DNA from: Candidatus Zhuqueibacterota bacterium
Lineage (GTDB): Bacteria; BS750m-G25
Length of the DNA: 64,000 bases
Assembly (NCBI GenBank): GCA_016783505.1
Contig: JADHWK010000003.1
Span: forward strand, 26,227-90,226
Reading direction: 5' to 3'
The notes under the pieces were generated by a model. It saw only the letters and a list, made by a program, of their open reading frames with translations. It did not search any database and was not told the origin of the DNA. The translations under genes were made by a program, and so were the position numbers. The number at the start of each line of letters is the position of its first letter. The first letter of the stretch is position 1. Of the stretch, positions 48,496 to 58,542 are shown piece by piece.

Positions 48496-50493
48496 TTATT
48501 TGATAAGAAGCATCTTTCTACTCGCCACTGATCCCTGGAATTTAAGTTGGTAGAAATAAATCCCAGAGGCGTATTGGGAAGCATCGAAGAAGAGATAATG
48601 TCGGCCTGCCGGCTGATCCTCTACTACCAGGGTTCGGAGCACCTTCCCCCTGGTGTTATAGATTTTCAGTTGAACCCCTCCAGGCTGGGGAATTTCATAG
48701 GGGATACAGGTGATCGCATTGAAAGGGTTGGGATAATTCTGATCCAGTAGGAAGGCCGTAGGTATCCCAACATCCACACCGTCATCCACGCCCATGGGGG
48801 CATCAAACCAGGCCAGAATCCGGGCCAGAACTGAATCCCGTAGGGTGGACTGACCGTAAGGAGTCATGCTCCCCCCAATTGACTCAAAGGGAAATGAAAA
48901 AAAGACTACCCGGTAGCTCTCGTTGGCGTACCGAATGGCGGCCACATTAGATGTGTTCCGATAGAGGTAGACGGGAACCGCCCCTTCCAGTGGTATTATG
49001 GAACTACTGGAGGATGGCCCCCCGGCTCCATCCCCCCCGGCCAGAAACAACAACGAATCCAACCCGTAAGGATCCCCAATGGGATCCCCGGTAACAGGGG
49101 TTAAATACCAAGTGGCAACATTATCTAACCCCTGCTGGGCGTGGAGGTATTCAGTAAAGAAGGAAGAATCCCCGATTTCGTCCCCGGCATTCTGACTGCT
49201 CAAGAATAGATTCCCCCCACCTTCAAGATAGGCCGCCAACAAGTCCTGCTCCCCGGGGGTCAAGGTGTTGGTGGTGACATCCCCCGTAAACCAGACCACC
49301 TTTGAATAACGCCAGATTTCATCTTGGGGGATGAGTCCCTGGGTGGCATTCTCCCACCGGTCAATGATCCGACCCAGGCTCTCAGTAATACCGATATAAT
49401 ACACTTCAAAATCATCACCCCCGTCGTCATCCACCAGAATAATCTCAGGACGCCCCACCATAAAGGAAAACGCCATAGTATCCTGATAATTGCCGGGTTG
49501 GGCTGAAATAGCTAAGGTGAAATCCACCACGTGGGGCTGCAAGCTGGCATCCACCGAAAAGATGAAAGGTTCAGCAGAGTTGCCGGCCACCGAATCCGGG
49601 GGGATAACGGGATAAGTGACGGTATCCACTATAAAACTGATCTCAGGGTCGGGTGTATAGAGGGTGGCTACCACCGAATCCGCCGGCTGGGAACCGGGGA
49701 CATTTCCCAGGGTCACCACCATCTGGGCCGTCTCCCCCGGGTCGGGACGTCCGTCCCCGTTGCCATCGTCGGTAAGGGAATGACTGACTATACTGAGATT
49801 GGGAAGGGCTTCAACGCTGATCATACCTGCCTGATGAATGACGTAGTTACCCGAAAACGTTTGTACGATAACAACAGCTTTGATATTCTCCAAATCCCAG
49901 GAAGGGTCAAGATCAAAACTGTGACTGAAATCCCCGGTTTCACCGGCAGAAGTCAATGTGAAGTCTTCATCACTGTATCTGGTTACAGTGCAAAAATAAG
50001 TATCGCTAAAATAGTTGGTTAAGATGAAAACCAGTTTGTTATTTGGGGTGGTAATATCTCCGGTCAGATCAATACTCGCATCAATATCAACTCCGCCGGT
50101 AGCATTAGTATACATCGTAAGTTCAATCTCCAGTGGACTATCATCATCAACGATTTGATTATATATCGATAAATAACGTGGGTATGTATTGCCACCCCCA
50201 ATATCTTGAAGATAACCACCAAATTGTGCATGAGGAATCCCGCTAACACCATACATGTTACCTCTTTGAGTAACATTTGGACTAGTGTGTTGATTATATT
50301 CCCAAATTAATGGAACCACATAATCATGGTTTTCATACAGTTGTAACAGCCCGGCCCGGGCGTCAGGACAGTATACTCACCATGAAGCCGTGAATACTTC
50401 GCCAACTACATTCATCTGCGAAGCGAATGATTGCGAAGCGAATGATAATGAGAAAATAAAGCACAATGCCAGTCCGATACTCATCTTCTTCAT
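48496..50493 (-). CDS. Secreted thioredoxin-motif selenoprotein with T9SS sorting domain (UGA at codon 39)
   Basis: From an ATG at 50493 with a GGAGGT ribosome binding site, the frame codes for a signal peptide (MKKMSIGLALCFIFSLS...) and then VVGEVFTASW, a TGA at 50377-50379, VYCPDARAGLLQL and the rest of the frame to 48496. The conventional call begins at a GTG at 50319 and would lose the signal. The TGA takes the place of the first Cys in a W-C-x-x-C-P thioredoxin-type motif, so I read U39-x-x-C42. The product is 665 residues: thioredoxin-like domain, BACON/DUF-type beta domains, a large beta-rich region with LVDDDGGDDFEVYY, and a C-terminal T9SS type A sorting domain (YPNPFNAITCIPYEI...). 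A TTGACA-17-TATATT promoter drives it. Export across both membranes is expected. No selABCD genes are in the window. Confidence 0.85.
50334..50376 (-). promoter_or_regulatory. Candidate bacterial SECIS element
   Basis: The 43 nt directly after the UGA fold as a hairpin. Numbered from the base after UGA, pairs are 2-43 to 6-39, 8-37, 9-36, 12-33 to 15-30, and 16-28 to 20-24, with a bulged U29, a C.C/C.A internal mismatch and a GGC apical loop. Position and size fit bacterial SECIS elements, which begin within a few bases of the UGA with the apical loop about 16-37 nt away. The bulged U lies on the 3' side here, unlike E. coli fdhF. Confidence 0.6.
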
Positions 50494-50528
50494 TAATACC
50501 TCCAGATTTTTGGGTACAATTTAAATAA

Positions 50529-50557
50529 AATATAAGTATTATTTTTGTTTTTGTCAA
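50529..50557 (-). promoter_or_regulatory. Selenoprotein gene promoter (TTGACA-17-TATATT)
   Basis: TTGACA (50557-50552), 17 bp, TATATT (50534-50529) on minus. The start codon lies 36 bases from the -10, so the leader is short. Confidence 0.85.
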
Positions 50558-50690
50558 TAGTTAAAATAATTTTGAATAGCTATTTTTCCCTTTACTAATT
50601 ATTAATTTAATGATTATTATTGACCTTTAACTGAAAATTAACAAAATCAATATATCAAAAAGAAAGGAAAAAATCAACTTCTATTTTGAT

Positions 50691-50722
50691 AAACAAAAAA
50701 CCCCTAATAAGTTACTTAGGGG
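50691..50722 (-). terminator. Terminator after the S8 peptidase gene
   Basis: The stem CCCCTAA/TTAGGGG with an 8-nt loop is followed on minus by TTTTTTG. It is 33 bases after the stop codon and separates the peptidase transcript from the selenoprotein gene. Confidence 0.85.
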
Positions 50723-50754
50723 TAAATGACATCATATTTTCACATTCCAAAATA

Positions 50755-53625
50755 TTATCTCAAAAGCATCATTTTTGCAACTTTAGTTGATCCATTGAGG
50801 ATAAGTTTATAAAAATAGATTCCTGAAGCCAGGTTGTAAGCATCAAAGGTCACCCGATGGGTTCCCGCTTCCTGAAAACTATCCATTAGTGACCCTACCT
50901 CTTCCCCCAAAATATTATAGATCTTCAGACTCACCATCCCTGGGATGGGAAGATCATAGCTAATAATCGTCCGGGCGTTAAAGGGATTGGGGTAATTTTG
51001 AAACAGGGTAAAAGCCTGGGGCAAAATCCGATCTTTCTCCGGACTGAACAAGGTCAGCGAGTCATATCTGGCCTGGGCGGCCTGGGCGTTGGCCTGAAGG
51101 TCGGCCAGGTCATCCCCACCCAGGACTGCGTAGGCCACCGTGACTCCCTCCCTAGGGGCCAAAATATAAGGCCCGGTGGACAGCACGTGGGACCAGTCAT
51201 GGGGGGTAGTGCTCTGGGTGACTACGAAACCTTCGGTCATGAACAGATATTTATTGGCATCGGAAAAACCAGGCCATACGTAGAACTCGTTCCGCACCGC
51301 CCGGTAGGAGGTTGGGGAATTGGAAAGCAAGGCGATACCATAAAAATTCGACATTGGGCCATACATGTATCCCAGACTATTCATTGAGTCGTAATTTGCC
51401 GAATTATCGTCATAGACATTGATATCCCAATCCATGTAGAGACCGAAGTAGATGTTGTTCACCTGATCACCGGAGACGTTTTCCACCACAAATTCCAGCA
51501 TGACATAATCATCATCCGGGGGATCAGCCCAGGCATATGAGTTCTGGGTGACCTTCAGTCCCATGGGGTTCTCGGCACCCGTGTCCTGAAAGATTCCGAA
51601 CCCATCCTGATCGGAGATGGCCATCCCCCCGATGGAAAGTTCCCCACCCTGAAGGGGTTCCCAATCGTATGCGTTTTGGGCAGCGTTGCCATAGGAGCAG
51701 TCCGAGACCTGGTTGGGCCCCGTTCCCGCCCAGAAGGACCCGTGAAACAGGGCGCTGGTAGAGCCGGCAGGATACTGGAAGCCGTTTCCCAGGGAGGTGC
51801 CCTCTACATAGTCTTCGTAACCGTAAGCACCGAAGTTAGTAATGGTGAAGACCACATTGCCAATGTTGTGATCCCCATATACGGGAAGGATCATCAAGTT
51901 GAAATATTCCTGATTGGTATAAGCTCCCCCATCTGCTTCGATGTCCAGCCGGAAGATTATGTTATGACCCCCGGGGGCCTCATCGGATACCACAAACACA
52001 TATGGATTTTGGCTATTGGTGCTATCCTCTCCCGTACCCAGGTCCCCGAAATCCGCCGCGGCCTGGGTGATGGTGATCAAATCATCTTGAGTGCTGAGGG
52101 TGGCCGTTACGCCGAAGGCGGGTTCCAGAAAATTCATTATGGTGACTACTAACTCAATGGTTTCCCCGGGATCAATAATACCATCCCCATCCCCCCCGGC
52201 CGTATCGTCAAATGAATTCCCCGTGCAGGCGATGCCCGGGACAGAATCGGTCAGAGCCCGGTAGGCGTTGATCCGGCCCGAACCCAACAGGCCTTCATAT
52301 CCCGGGTTCAGGGCGTCAATGTCATCGGCGGTGGCCATAATCTGCATGGCTACCTGGTCGGCGTTCCAATAGGGATTATGGGCGAACACCAGCCCCCCCA
52401 GGCCGGCCACTAAGGGGCAGGCCATAGAGGTGCCGCTTTTGTAGCCGTAACCCCCCACCACGGTGCTGTAGATATATGACCCCGGCGCCGATACATCCAC
52501 CCAGGTACCGAAGTTGGAGAACCCTGATCTATGGTCCTGTTGACTGGTGGAAGCCACCGCCATCACCCCCTCATATGCGGAGGGATAATGAAGGTCGTCC
52601 CGACCGTCATTTCCGGCGGCAGCAATGACCAAGCACCCCCGGGCCCGGGCGTCCTGAATGACATCGTTCTCCAAATTCGAACCACCGGTTCCCCCCCAGG
52701 AAAGTGAGATGATGTTGGCCCCGGAGCGGGCAGCATAATAGATCCCTTCAAACCCATGAATGATCAGCCAGGTGTTCTGCTGGGAACTCCAGATCCCGGT
52801 ACGCACCGCCATCAACCGACAGTGCCAGCCCAGCCCGGCTACCCCGATCCCGTTGTCGGTAACTGCCGAGGCAATTCCGGCGCAATGAGACCCATGGCTT
52901 TCCGAACTGGAATTGGGATTGGGGTCATTATCTTCGTCGGTGAAGTCCCAGCCGTGAAAATCGTCCACCCAGCCGTTGGAATCGTCGTCTACCCCCGCCG
53001 TGCCGTTTAGCTCAACCCAATTAATCCAGATATTACCTTCAAGATCCGGATGATCCAGATCCATTCCCAAGTCCACCACGGCGATGACCACCGCGGTATC
53101 CCCCTGACTTATTTCCCAAGCGTCCGGGGCCTGAATCTGGGGCAGACCCCATTGGTTGGGGTAATAAGGATCATTGGGGATTGTATCCACCTGAGCTGAC
53201 TTCATAAAGGACCGGGAAAAAATTCTATCCACCGATCGGACATATCGGGGTTCGGCATATTCCAGACTGGGATCTGACCCGAATTTCTCAACAGCGTTGG
53301 CTAAGTCCAGTCCCGGTTTCAGGGTCAACACATACACCCGGTTCAGGCCGAATGGACTGTCCCCCCGGGCCTGGGGAATGGCACGCTCTACTGTCTTTAC
53401 ATCATTGAGTAGAGCGTCCACGGAGGCTATCCCTACCGACCATTGGTCGCCAATTTTTTGGGGAGTAACCGATTCCAGAAACTTCACCACTACCCGGTCG
53501 GAAACCACCAGGGCCTTATCGGACAATTGGGTTATGGAAAAACCCCCTTCTCCCCGGGATGTCCCAACAAAAATCAAAACGGAAAGCATAATCAAAAATA
53601 GACAGAAACCCCATTGATTTTTCAT
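50755..53625 (-). CDS. Subtilase (S8) peptidase with T9SS sorting domain
   Basis: The 956-residue secreted protease has a signal peptide, a propeptide-like region (residues about 27-140) and an S8 catalytic domain. Asp185 is in VVDLGMDLDHPDL, His244 in HGSHCAG, Asn339 in AAAGND, and the nucleophile Ser400 in SGTSMACP. Beta-rich domains follow (residues 460-870), and a C-terminal T9SS type A sorting domain (YPNPFNARTIISYDLP...). The usual DTG is DLG here, but all catalytic residues are present. It follows the NHL lipoprotein gene by 27 bases and ends at a terminator. It probably degrades or processes extracellular proteins. Confidence 0.94.
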   Translation of the reverse strand: MKNQWGFCLFLIMLSVLIFVGTSRGEGGFSITQLSDKALVVSDRVVVKFLESVTPQKIGDQWSVGIASVDALLNDVKTVERAIPQARGDSPFGLNRVYVLTLKPGLDLANAVEKFGSDPSLEYAEPRYVRSVDRIFSRSFMKSAQVDTIPNDPYYPNQWGLPQIQAPDAWEISQGDTAVVIAVVDLGMDLDHPDLEGNIWINWVELNGTAGVDDDSNGWVDDFHGWDFTDEDNDPNPNSSSESHGSHCAGIASAVTDNGIGVAGLGWHCRLMAVRTGIWSSQQNTWLIIHGFEGIYYAARSGANIISLSWGGTGGSNLENDVIQDARARGCLVIAAAGNDGRDDLHYPSAYEGVMAVASTSQQDHRSGFSNFGTWVDVSAPGSYIYSTVVGGYGYKSGTSMACPLVAGLGGLVFAHNPYWNADQVAMQIMATADDIDALNPGYEGLLGSGRINAYRALTDSVPGIACTGNSFDDTAGGDGDGIIDPGETIELVVTIMNFLEPAFGVTATLSTQDDLITITQAAADFGDLGTGEDSTNSQNPYVFVVSDEAPGGHNIIFRLDIEADGGAYTNQEYFNLMILPVYGDHNIGNVVFTITNFGAYGYEDYVEGTSLGNGFQYPAGSTSALFHGSFWAGTGPNQVSDCSYGNAAQNAYDWEPLQGGELSIGGMAISDQDGFGIFQDTGAENPMGLKVTQNSYAWADPPDDDYVMLEFVVENVSGDQVNNIYFGLYMDWDINVYDDNSANYDSMNSLGYMYGPMSNFYGIALLSNSPTSYRAVRNEFYVWPGFSDANKYLFMTEGFVVTQSTTPHDWSHVLSTGPYILAPREGVTVAYAVLGGDDLADLQANAQAAQARYDSLTLFSPEKDRILPQAFTLFQNYPNPFNARTIISYDLPIPGMVSLKIYNILGEEVGSLMDSFQEAGTHRVTFDAYNLASGIYFYKLILNGSTKVAKMMLLR

Positions 53626-53652
53626 CTTTTATCTCAGAAATTTTGAGACGGT

Positions 53653-54690
53653 CTAATCCGTTTCCGATAGTTGGAAACGTAGGATGCGGTCATTGCCCGT
53701 ATCAGCTACGTACATCGTCTTATCGAAATAAGCCACCCCATTAGGGTGATTGAATTGTCCCTCACCACCAAAAGATTCCAGTTCTACCCCATAGGAAGAA
53801 AATTTAAAAACCGAATCCTTGGCTGCATCCACAACATAGATATTCCCATGGCCATCTACGGTTATATCCGCCGGCTGGTCGAATTTATTGAGTTCAAAAA
53901 TGTCAAATTGTCCTTGTTGGGGGTTTAGTTTGGGATAGAAACCCTCGGATGAAAATGCTATCCACTGAACCTTATAAAAATTATAACCCGTCTGGCAAAA
54001 GATAAAATCCCAGGAATAGTTGTTAACAGAGGTAATCCCACTGGGTGTAGCGCAAGAAAATATTCCAGTCCCCCCGGCCCTCAATTCTAAAGGACCCCTG
54101 AGATGAATGGTATCTTGACGGGCTTGTTCAAACAATAAGATGGCATTATCGTAGAAGTCGGGACCGTTCAGGGTTACCAAAAACATATCCTCTATGGTCA
54201 CCGTAATCCCGGTAAACTGCCACAGGGGCTTATCAACCAGGTAGTCGTAGTTCACCGGATCCACCGTAGGATAATCAATAATTTCCGCCGATTCGATTTC
54301 ATGACCGGCCTCATACATTTTTATCCGATAAAGGTGGTTGTTACCCGAAACCACCCAGACATCCAATTTCCGGTCCTGGGCGATGTCCACTGGATGGGGA
54401 ATGTAAGTAGCCCCCTGAAAGTTGCCGAACAAATCCAGCATCACTACCCGGTCATTACCCGTATCTGCCACGTAGATGAACGGCTCCCGACCGACAAACA
54501 CATCCTGGGGTCCTGAAAACCCGTAGTCAGCGTGGCCCCATTCGGGAACCAATTGGATGTATTTAGTTTCTCCCGGTCCCTCCTCTTCCTCGGACGGCGT
54601 GACATGAATCATGGGATATTTTTCTCCACATCCATTGATAATCCAGCAGACAACGATAGAATGGAGCAAGATAGCCCAGATTATTTTCAA
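53653..54690 (-). CDS. NHL-repeat beta-propeller lipoprotein
   Basis: The 345-residue lipoprotein (signal WAILLHSIVVCWIINGCG) is a six-bladed NHL/SMP-30-like propeller. Visible blades are GPQDVFVGREPFIYVADTGNDRVVMLDLFGNF, HPVDIAQDRKLDVWVVSGNNHLYRI, QPADITVDGHGNIYVVDAAKDSVFKFS and HPNGVAYFDKTMYVADTGNDRILRF. The start codon is TTG with GGGGGTG just before it. Lipid anchoring at the surface and the neighbours (PorV-like, T9SS cargo) suggest a role in binding or assembling exported proteins. The ligand is unknown. Confidence 0.87.
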   Translation of the reverse strand: MKIIWAILLHSIVVCWIINGCGEKYPMIHVTPSEEEEGPGETKYIQLVPEWGHADYGFSGPQDVFVGREPFIYVADTGNDRVVMLDLFGNFQGATYIPHPVDIAQDRKLDVWVVSGNNHLYRIKMYEAGHEIESAEIIDYPTVDPVNYDYLVDKPLWQFTGITVTIEDMFLVTLNGPDFYDNAILLFEQARQDTIHLRGPLELRAGGTGIFSCATPSGITSVNNYSWDFIFCQTGYNFYKVQWIAFSSEGFYPKLNPQQGQFDIFELNKFDQPADITVDGHGNIYVVDAAKDSVFKFSSYGVELESFGGEGQFNHPNGVAYFDKTMYVADTGNDRILRFQLSETD

Positions 54691-54702
54691 TTGCGCACCC
54701 CC

Positions 54703-55689
54703 TCAAAATTTAAAACTTAATGAAAAACGGTTCACATTGCCCAAAAGGCCAAACTGGGTGAAGGCATAGTCCATTTGTAGGCGGTAGCTAACAATGGGCA
54801 TAATGAATCCCGCCCCCAGACTAAACGTCTCTTCGTCCACGTTAAACTTATACCCCCCCCGGAGGGCCAATAACCGTTGCCACCAATATTCAAAACCGAC
54901 ATGGAGGTTCTCCGATTTGTCGTTAGGATGATTAAGTTGTAAGGCAGTGGTCAACTTTTGCTGGGAGGTTTGAAGGAGTTCTATGGCAAAGCCGAAACGG
55001 AATATGGTGGGGGGGTTAAAGGATTGAAAGCTAGTAACCTCCCGCCCATCCGTAGTGAACAAAGTTCCTTTTGGGGTCAACTGGGGACCAAAATTAGTAA
55101 GACTGACGGCAAATCGGGCGCTGTGAAACCCCGTCCAGTAATACGTGCCCAGATCAATCATAACGCTCTGGATTGTCAGCTCGGCAAGGGTCTCCTGCAT
55201 TGCCTTAACCGATCCCCCGAAGCTAAATTGTTCGGTGAACCTCCGAGCAAAGGAGAGTCCTACCAGCAGATCGCCAAAACTGAAGTATCTTCCCGTTCCA
55301 AAGGGTTGCAACTCGGTGGTTTCCTCCATATCGTCCATGTGGAGGGCTATGGCATAAAGGCCAAGGGTGTTCTCGGCCGACAGATGATGGACGTAACCGA
55401 TGAATTCGTGCTTGAGACCCACCAGCCACAGATTATGGGAGATGAAAAATTCATTACGGTCAAACTGCACTAATCCCGCTGGGTTCCAATAGAGGGCGGT
55501 GGCATCATCGGAGACGGCACAGAAGGCCTCGCCCATCCCGGCGGCCCGGCCCCCCACCCCGATCTTCAGGAATTGAGCCGAGGCCGTCCCCGCCCGCTGA
55601 CCCCCCAGAACAGGCCAGAGCTGGGAGAAGGCTGATTGGCTATGAGTCAGAAAAAAAAGCAATGCAATAAGGCAGGTAACTTTTCTCAT
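54703..55689 (-). CDS. porV: PorV/PorQ-like outer-membrane protein
   Basis: The 328-residue protein has a signal peptide and the PorV/UPF0164 N-terminus SAQFLKIGVGGRAAGMGEAFCAVSDDATALYWNPAGLVQ. The 14-stranded FadL-like barrel follows, ending in an aromatic strand (FSLSFKF). PorV is the T9SS component that hands cargo from the translocon to the sorting/attachment complex. PorV family members are often near T9SS cargo genes. It lies 12 bases upstream of the TonB receptor stop codon's next gene in the chain and is probably cotranscribed with the receptor. Confidence 0.9.
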   Translation of the reverse strand: MRKVTCLIALLFFLTHSQSAFSQLWPVLGGQRAGTASAQFLKIGVGGRAAGMGEAFCAVSDDATALYWNPAGLVQFDRNEFFISHNLWLVGLKHEFIGYVHHLSAENTLGLYAIALHMDDMEETTELQPFGTGRYFSFGDLLVGLSFARRFTEQFSFGGSVKAMQETLAELTIQSVMIDLGTYYWTGFHSARFAVSLTNFGPQLTPKGTLFTTDGREVTSFQSFNPPTIFRFGFAIELLQTSQQKLTTALQLNHPNDKSENLHVGFEYWWQRLLALRGGYKFNVDEETFSLGAGFIMPIVSYRLQMDYAFTQFGLLGNVNRFSLSFKF

Positions 55690-55701
55690 CCGAAAGCCTG
55701 G

Positions 55702-58530
55702 TTAAAATCTGATTGACAACCCGGCTGTAATATGACGCTGGTTCAGGTAACGGGCCGGGTTGAATGGAAATGGTTTCAAGGGGGCCTGGGTATCCGGGTA
55801 TAAAGGATCGTTCCAGGACGTCGGGGTGGGATCCCCGTATTCGTATGCGCAACCGGTAACTGGGTTGATCAGATTGGCGTTCTTCCGATTAAAAAGGTTT
55901 TGGACTTCCAGAAAAAATGTATAATGAAAACCTGAAAAATGAAAATATTTTTCAAAATTTAGGTTAACCCAATTCCAATATTCCCCCACTTCTCCGTACG
56001 GGTCATCAGAGAACCCGTTATGGTCTAAGTCATCATCGTATTCCATCCTACCGTTGGAAAGAATAGTACCCGTGAAGAAATAAGGGGTATACCGTTTCCC
56101 CGCTTGAGCAAAGGCATAAAGGTTTAAATTCCAATCGGCGGGCAGCTTTAGTCCAAAGAGCCGTATCGGGTTTTGGCGATCCACAAACAGGTTAACATTC
56201 AACGAAAACTGCCAGGGGCGATCCCAGATTAAATAATCCTCGGTAATGGGTTTTTCAGGAATATATCCTTTAGCGACCTGGGCAGCATCTTCTGGGGAGG
56301 AACTCTTGCCGGTGGCTATGGAATAGGATGCGTTAAAAGAACCGGTAAAGAAACGCCCGGCTCTCTTTCTATATTCTATTTCAACCCCCCTAGCCCGGGA
56401 GTAGTCCAGGTTAATGTATGTAGTATAGGGCCGGCCCGCTTGCCGCCCTACCCCTAAAAATCTCACCGTAGTCACATAATCAAAAATATCCCGATAATAA
56501 GCCGTAATGGTAAAAACATCGTTCTCGGTAAATCTATGTTTCAACCCCATTTCATAAGCTACGGTCGTCTCAGGATTCAAATTGGGATTGCCGAACTTCT
56601 GATAGTCTGTCTTAGCCGTATTCACCCCCAATTTAGCATAGACAAACTGGGGCTTAGGCCATTTGGAAAAATGACCATATGATAGAAACAATACCTGATG
56701 GTCGGAGATGGGATGGGAGAGCCCGATGCGAGGGCTCAGGCGTCCTTTCCCCTTACGTCCGAAAAGTTTAAAGGTATCCTCCTTAAAGGCCCTCCGGGTT
56801 GCTTCAGTAATCGTCTCCACCCCTGGATTATTGACCGCATCCTCGACGTATTTTCCCGGAAACCAGTAGTCCAATCGTAAGCCCAGATTGGCTATTAATC
56901 CCTTATAATTAATTTTATCCTGAAGATATGCGGAGCCAAAATTCGGACAAACCCGATAAATGTCATTATTCAATCCATAATCACCAAACCAGGGGGCATA
57001 AATGTCAATTAGCTGCATGCTCTGGTAAGTTGCTTCCATTCCCCCCTTCAGGTGGTGTTGATCGCTGACCACACTGACTACGTCCCCCTTGACGGAAACA
57101 GCTTCCACGTAATGGTCGTGCCATGTCTTGCCGTCCCCGTAGTCGTAGAACCCATCCCCGGGGTATACGTAAATACGGCTGGAATCCGGGTGAAAAAAAT
57201 AATCCACCGGCTGGGTGACGATGTCCTTTGGCTCCTGGTATTCCGTCCAATGCTTCCCATTCACATCGCTGCGCAGATTGGTAAAATACCGACTCAGCTT
57301 CAGGTCATAGAAGGTCTTGGAACTTAAGGTATGGGTCCAGGATAGGACGGTATGTTCGTTAAAATGGGTAAACGTATTGAAATTATCCAGGTTCTTCTGG
57401 TATTTGTAGGGATACCCGGGACCAGGGGGAACATATTCCAGGTTGGTCTGCAGGGATCGGGTGTTCTGGTTGATAGCCACTGAAGTATTATAGGAGAAGC
57501 ATAATTTGTGGGCAGGATCGATTTTCCATGTCAGTTTTCCCAGCCAGGACCAATTATTATTTTCCCGGGGAGCAAACCGGGTACCGTGGAAGATTGATGA
57601 ATACAGTCGCTTAGCGCTGTAATGGGTATAATCATCGGAAATGCCCATGTATCCGTTGGTAAAAAAGGTAACCGCCCCAGGAAACCTGAAACCTAATATG
57701 GGCAACAGGTAGGTGGTAACCGGCTCCGGTCCATCCAGGCTTGTTTCTGCGATGTCGGTATTAAAATTGGATGGGCTGTCCTCATTCAATCCCCAATGAT
57801 CGGTCTTATAGGAAATGCGGCCGTGAAACCGTCGTGTTCCCTCCTTGGTACGGACGTTCACCACCCCGGACATAGCCTGACCATATTCGGCGTTGAACCC
57901 CCCGGTAATGACCTCAATCTCTTGAATGGAGCTGGCAGAAAGCTGCAGCCCGAACCCGGTACCCGACAGGGGGTCTTGAACGGAGAGCCCGTCCAAAAGG
58001 TAAGCGTTTTCGTAGGACCTGCCCCCCCGGATATGTATTTCATCATCGGAACGCACCACCCCAGCCTGAATACTCACAATATCGGCGACGTTCTCCACCA
58101 CCGCCCGGTCGATCTCCTCTGCGGAAACCCGCCGGGCTGAGGCCGTTTCCTCCACGTCGAACAGAGGTTTCTCCCCCACGATGACCACCTCCTGACCCAG
58201 GGCGAGGACAGTGGGCTGCAACTGTATAGTCAGCTCCGTCGTTCCCCCGGGACGCACCTTAACTCCGGTATGTTCCACCTCGGTATATCCAAGCATAGTA
58301 GCCTTCAGGGTATATACTCCAGGCGACACATTTAAGATCAGAAAATCTCCGTTCAGGTCGGTGGCCGCCCCGTAATAGGTCCCCTTAACGACCACGTTAA
58401 CCACAGGAAGGCCATCGCCCGTATCGTCATCTATAACTCTTCCGACGATATTTCCCTTTGCCTGGGCGAAAATTTGTTGGGACAAAGGAAAAACTAAAAG
58501 GGTAAATAAGACTAGAATATGCCTTTTCAT
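55702..58530 (-). CDS. TonB-dependent receptor with carboxypeptidase-like domain
   Basis: The 942-residue outer-membrane receptor has a signal peptide and a carboxypeptidase-regulatory-like domain (residues about 22-115, GNIVGRVIDDDTGDGLPVVNVVVKGTYYGAATDLNGDF). The plug follows (120-235, VRVS-type ERVVENVADIVSIQAG...GGRSYENAYLLDGLSVQDPLSG), then a 22-strand barrel with the C-terminal aromatic strand (RHITAGLSIRF). It resembles the oligopeptide/sugar receptors of Bacteroidota that lack SusD partners. It is followed at close spacing by PorV-like, NHL and subtilase genes. The substrate is not predictable. Confidence 0.93.
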   Translation of the reverse strand: MKRHILVLFTLLVFPLSQQIFAQAKGNIVGRVIDDDTGDGLPVVNVVVKGTYYGAATDLNGDFLILNVSPGVYTLKATMLGYTEVEHTGVKVRPGGTTELTIQLQPTVLALGQEVVIVGEKPLFDVEETASARRVSAEEIDRAVVENVADIVSIQAGVVRSDDEIHIRGGRSYENAYLLDGLSVQDPLSGTGFGLQLSASSIQEIEVITGGFNAEYGQAMSGVVNVRTKEGTRRFHGRISYKTDHWGLNEDSPSNFNTDIAETSLDGPEPVTTYLLPILGFRFPGAVTFFTNGYMGISDDYTHYSAKRLYSSIFHGTRFAPRENNNWSWLGKLTWKIDPAHKLCFSYNTSVAINQNTRSLQTNLEYVPPGPGYPYKYQKNLDNFNTFTHFNEHTVLSWTHTLSSKTFYDLKLSRYFTNLRSDVNGKHWTEYQEPKDIVTQPVDYFFHPDSSRIYVYPGDGFYDYGDGKTWHDHYVEAVSVKGDVVSVVSDQHHLKGGMEATYQSMQLIDIYAPWFGDYGLNNDIYRVCPNFGSAYLQDKINYKGLIANLGLRLDYWFPGKYVEDAVNNPGVETITEATRRAFKEDTFKLFGRKGKGRLSPRIGLSHPISDHQVLFLSYGHFSKWPKPQFVYAKLGVNTAKTDYQKFGNPNLNPETTVAYEMGLKHRFTENDVFTITAYYRDIFDYVTTVRFLGVGRQAGRPYTTYINLDYSRARGVEIEYRKRAGRFFTGSFNASYSIATGKSSSPEDAAQVAKGYIPEKPITEDYLIWDRPWQFSLNVNLFVDRQNPIRLFGLKLPADWNLNLYAFAQAGKRYTPYFFTGTILSNGRMEYDDDLDHNGFSDDPYGEVGEYWNWVNLNFEKYFHFSGFHYTFFLEVQNLFNRKNANLINPVTGCAYEYGDPTPTSWNDPLYPDTQAPLKPFPFNPARYLNQRHITAGLSIRF

Positions 58531-58542
58531 ATCATCTTCTTC

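Noticed and set aside
48496..50319. Conventional gene call starting at GTG 50319
   Set aside because: It would have no signal peptide or ribosome binding site, although the protein carries a T9SS sorting domain that requires export; the upstream frame supplies both.
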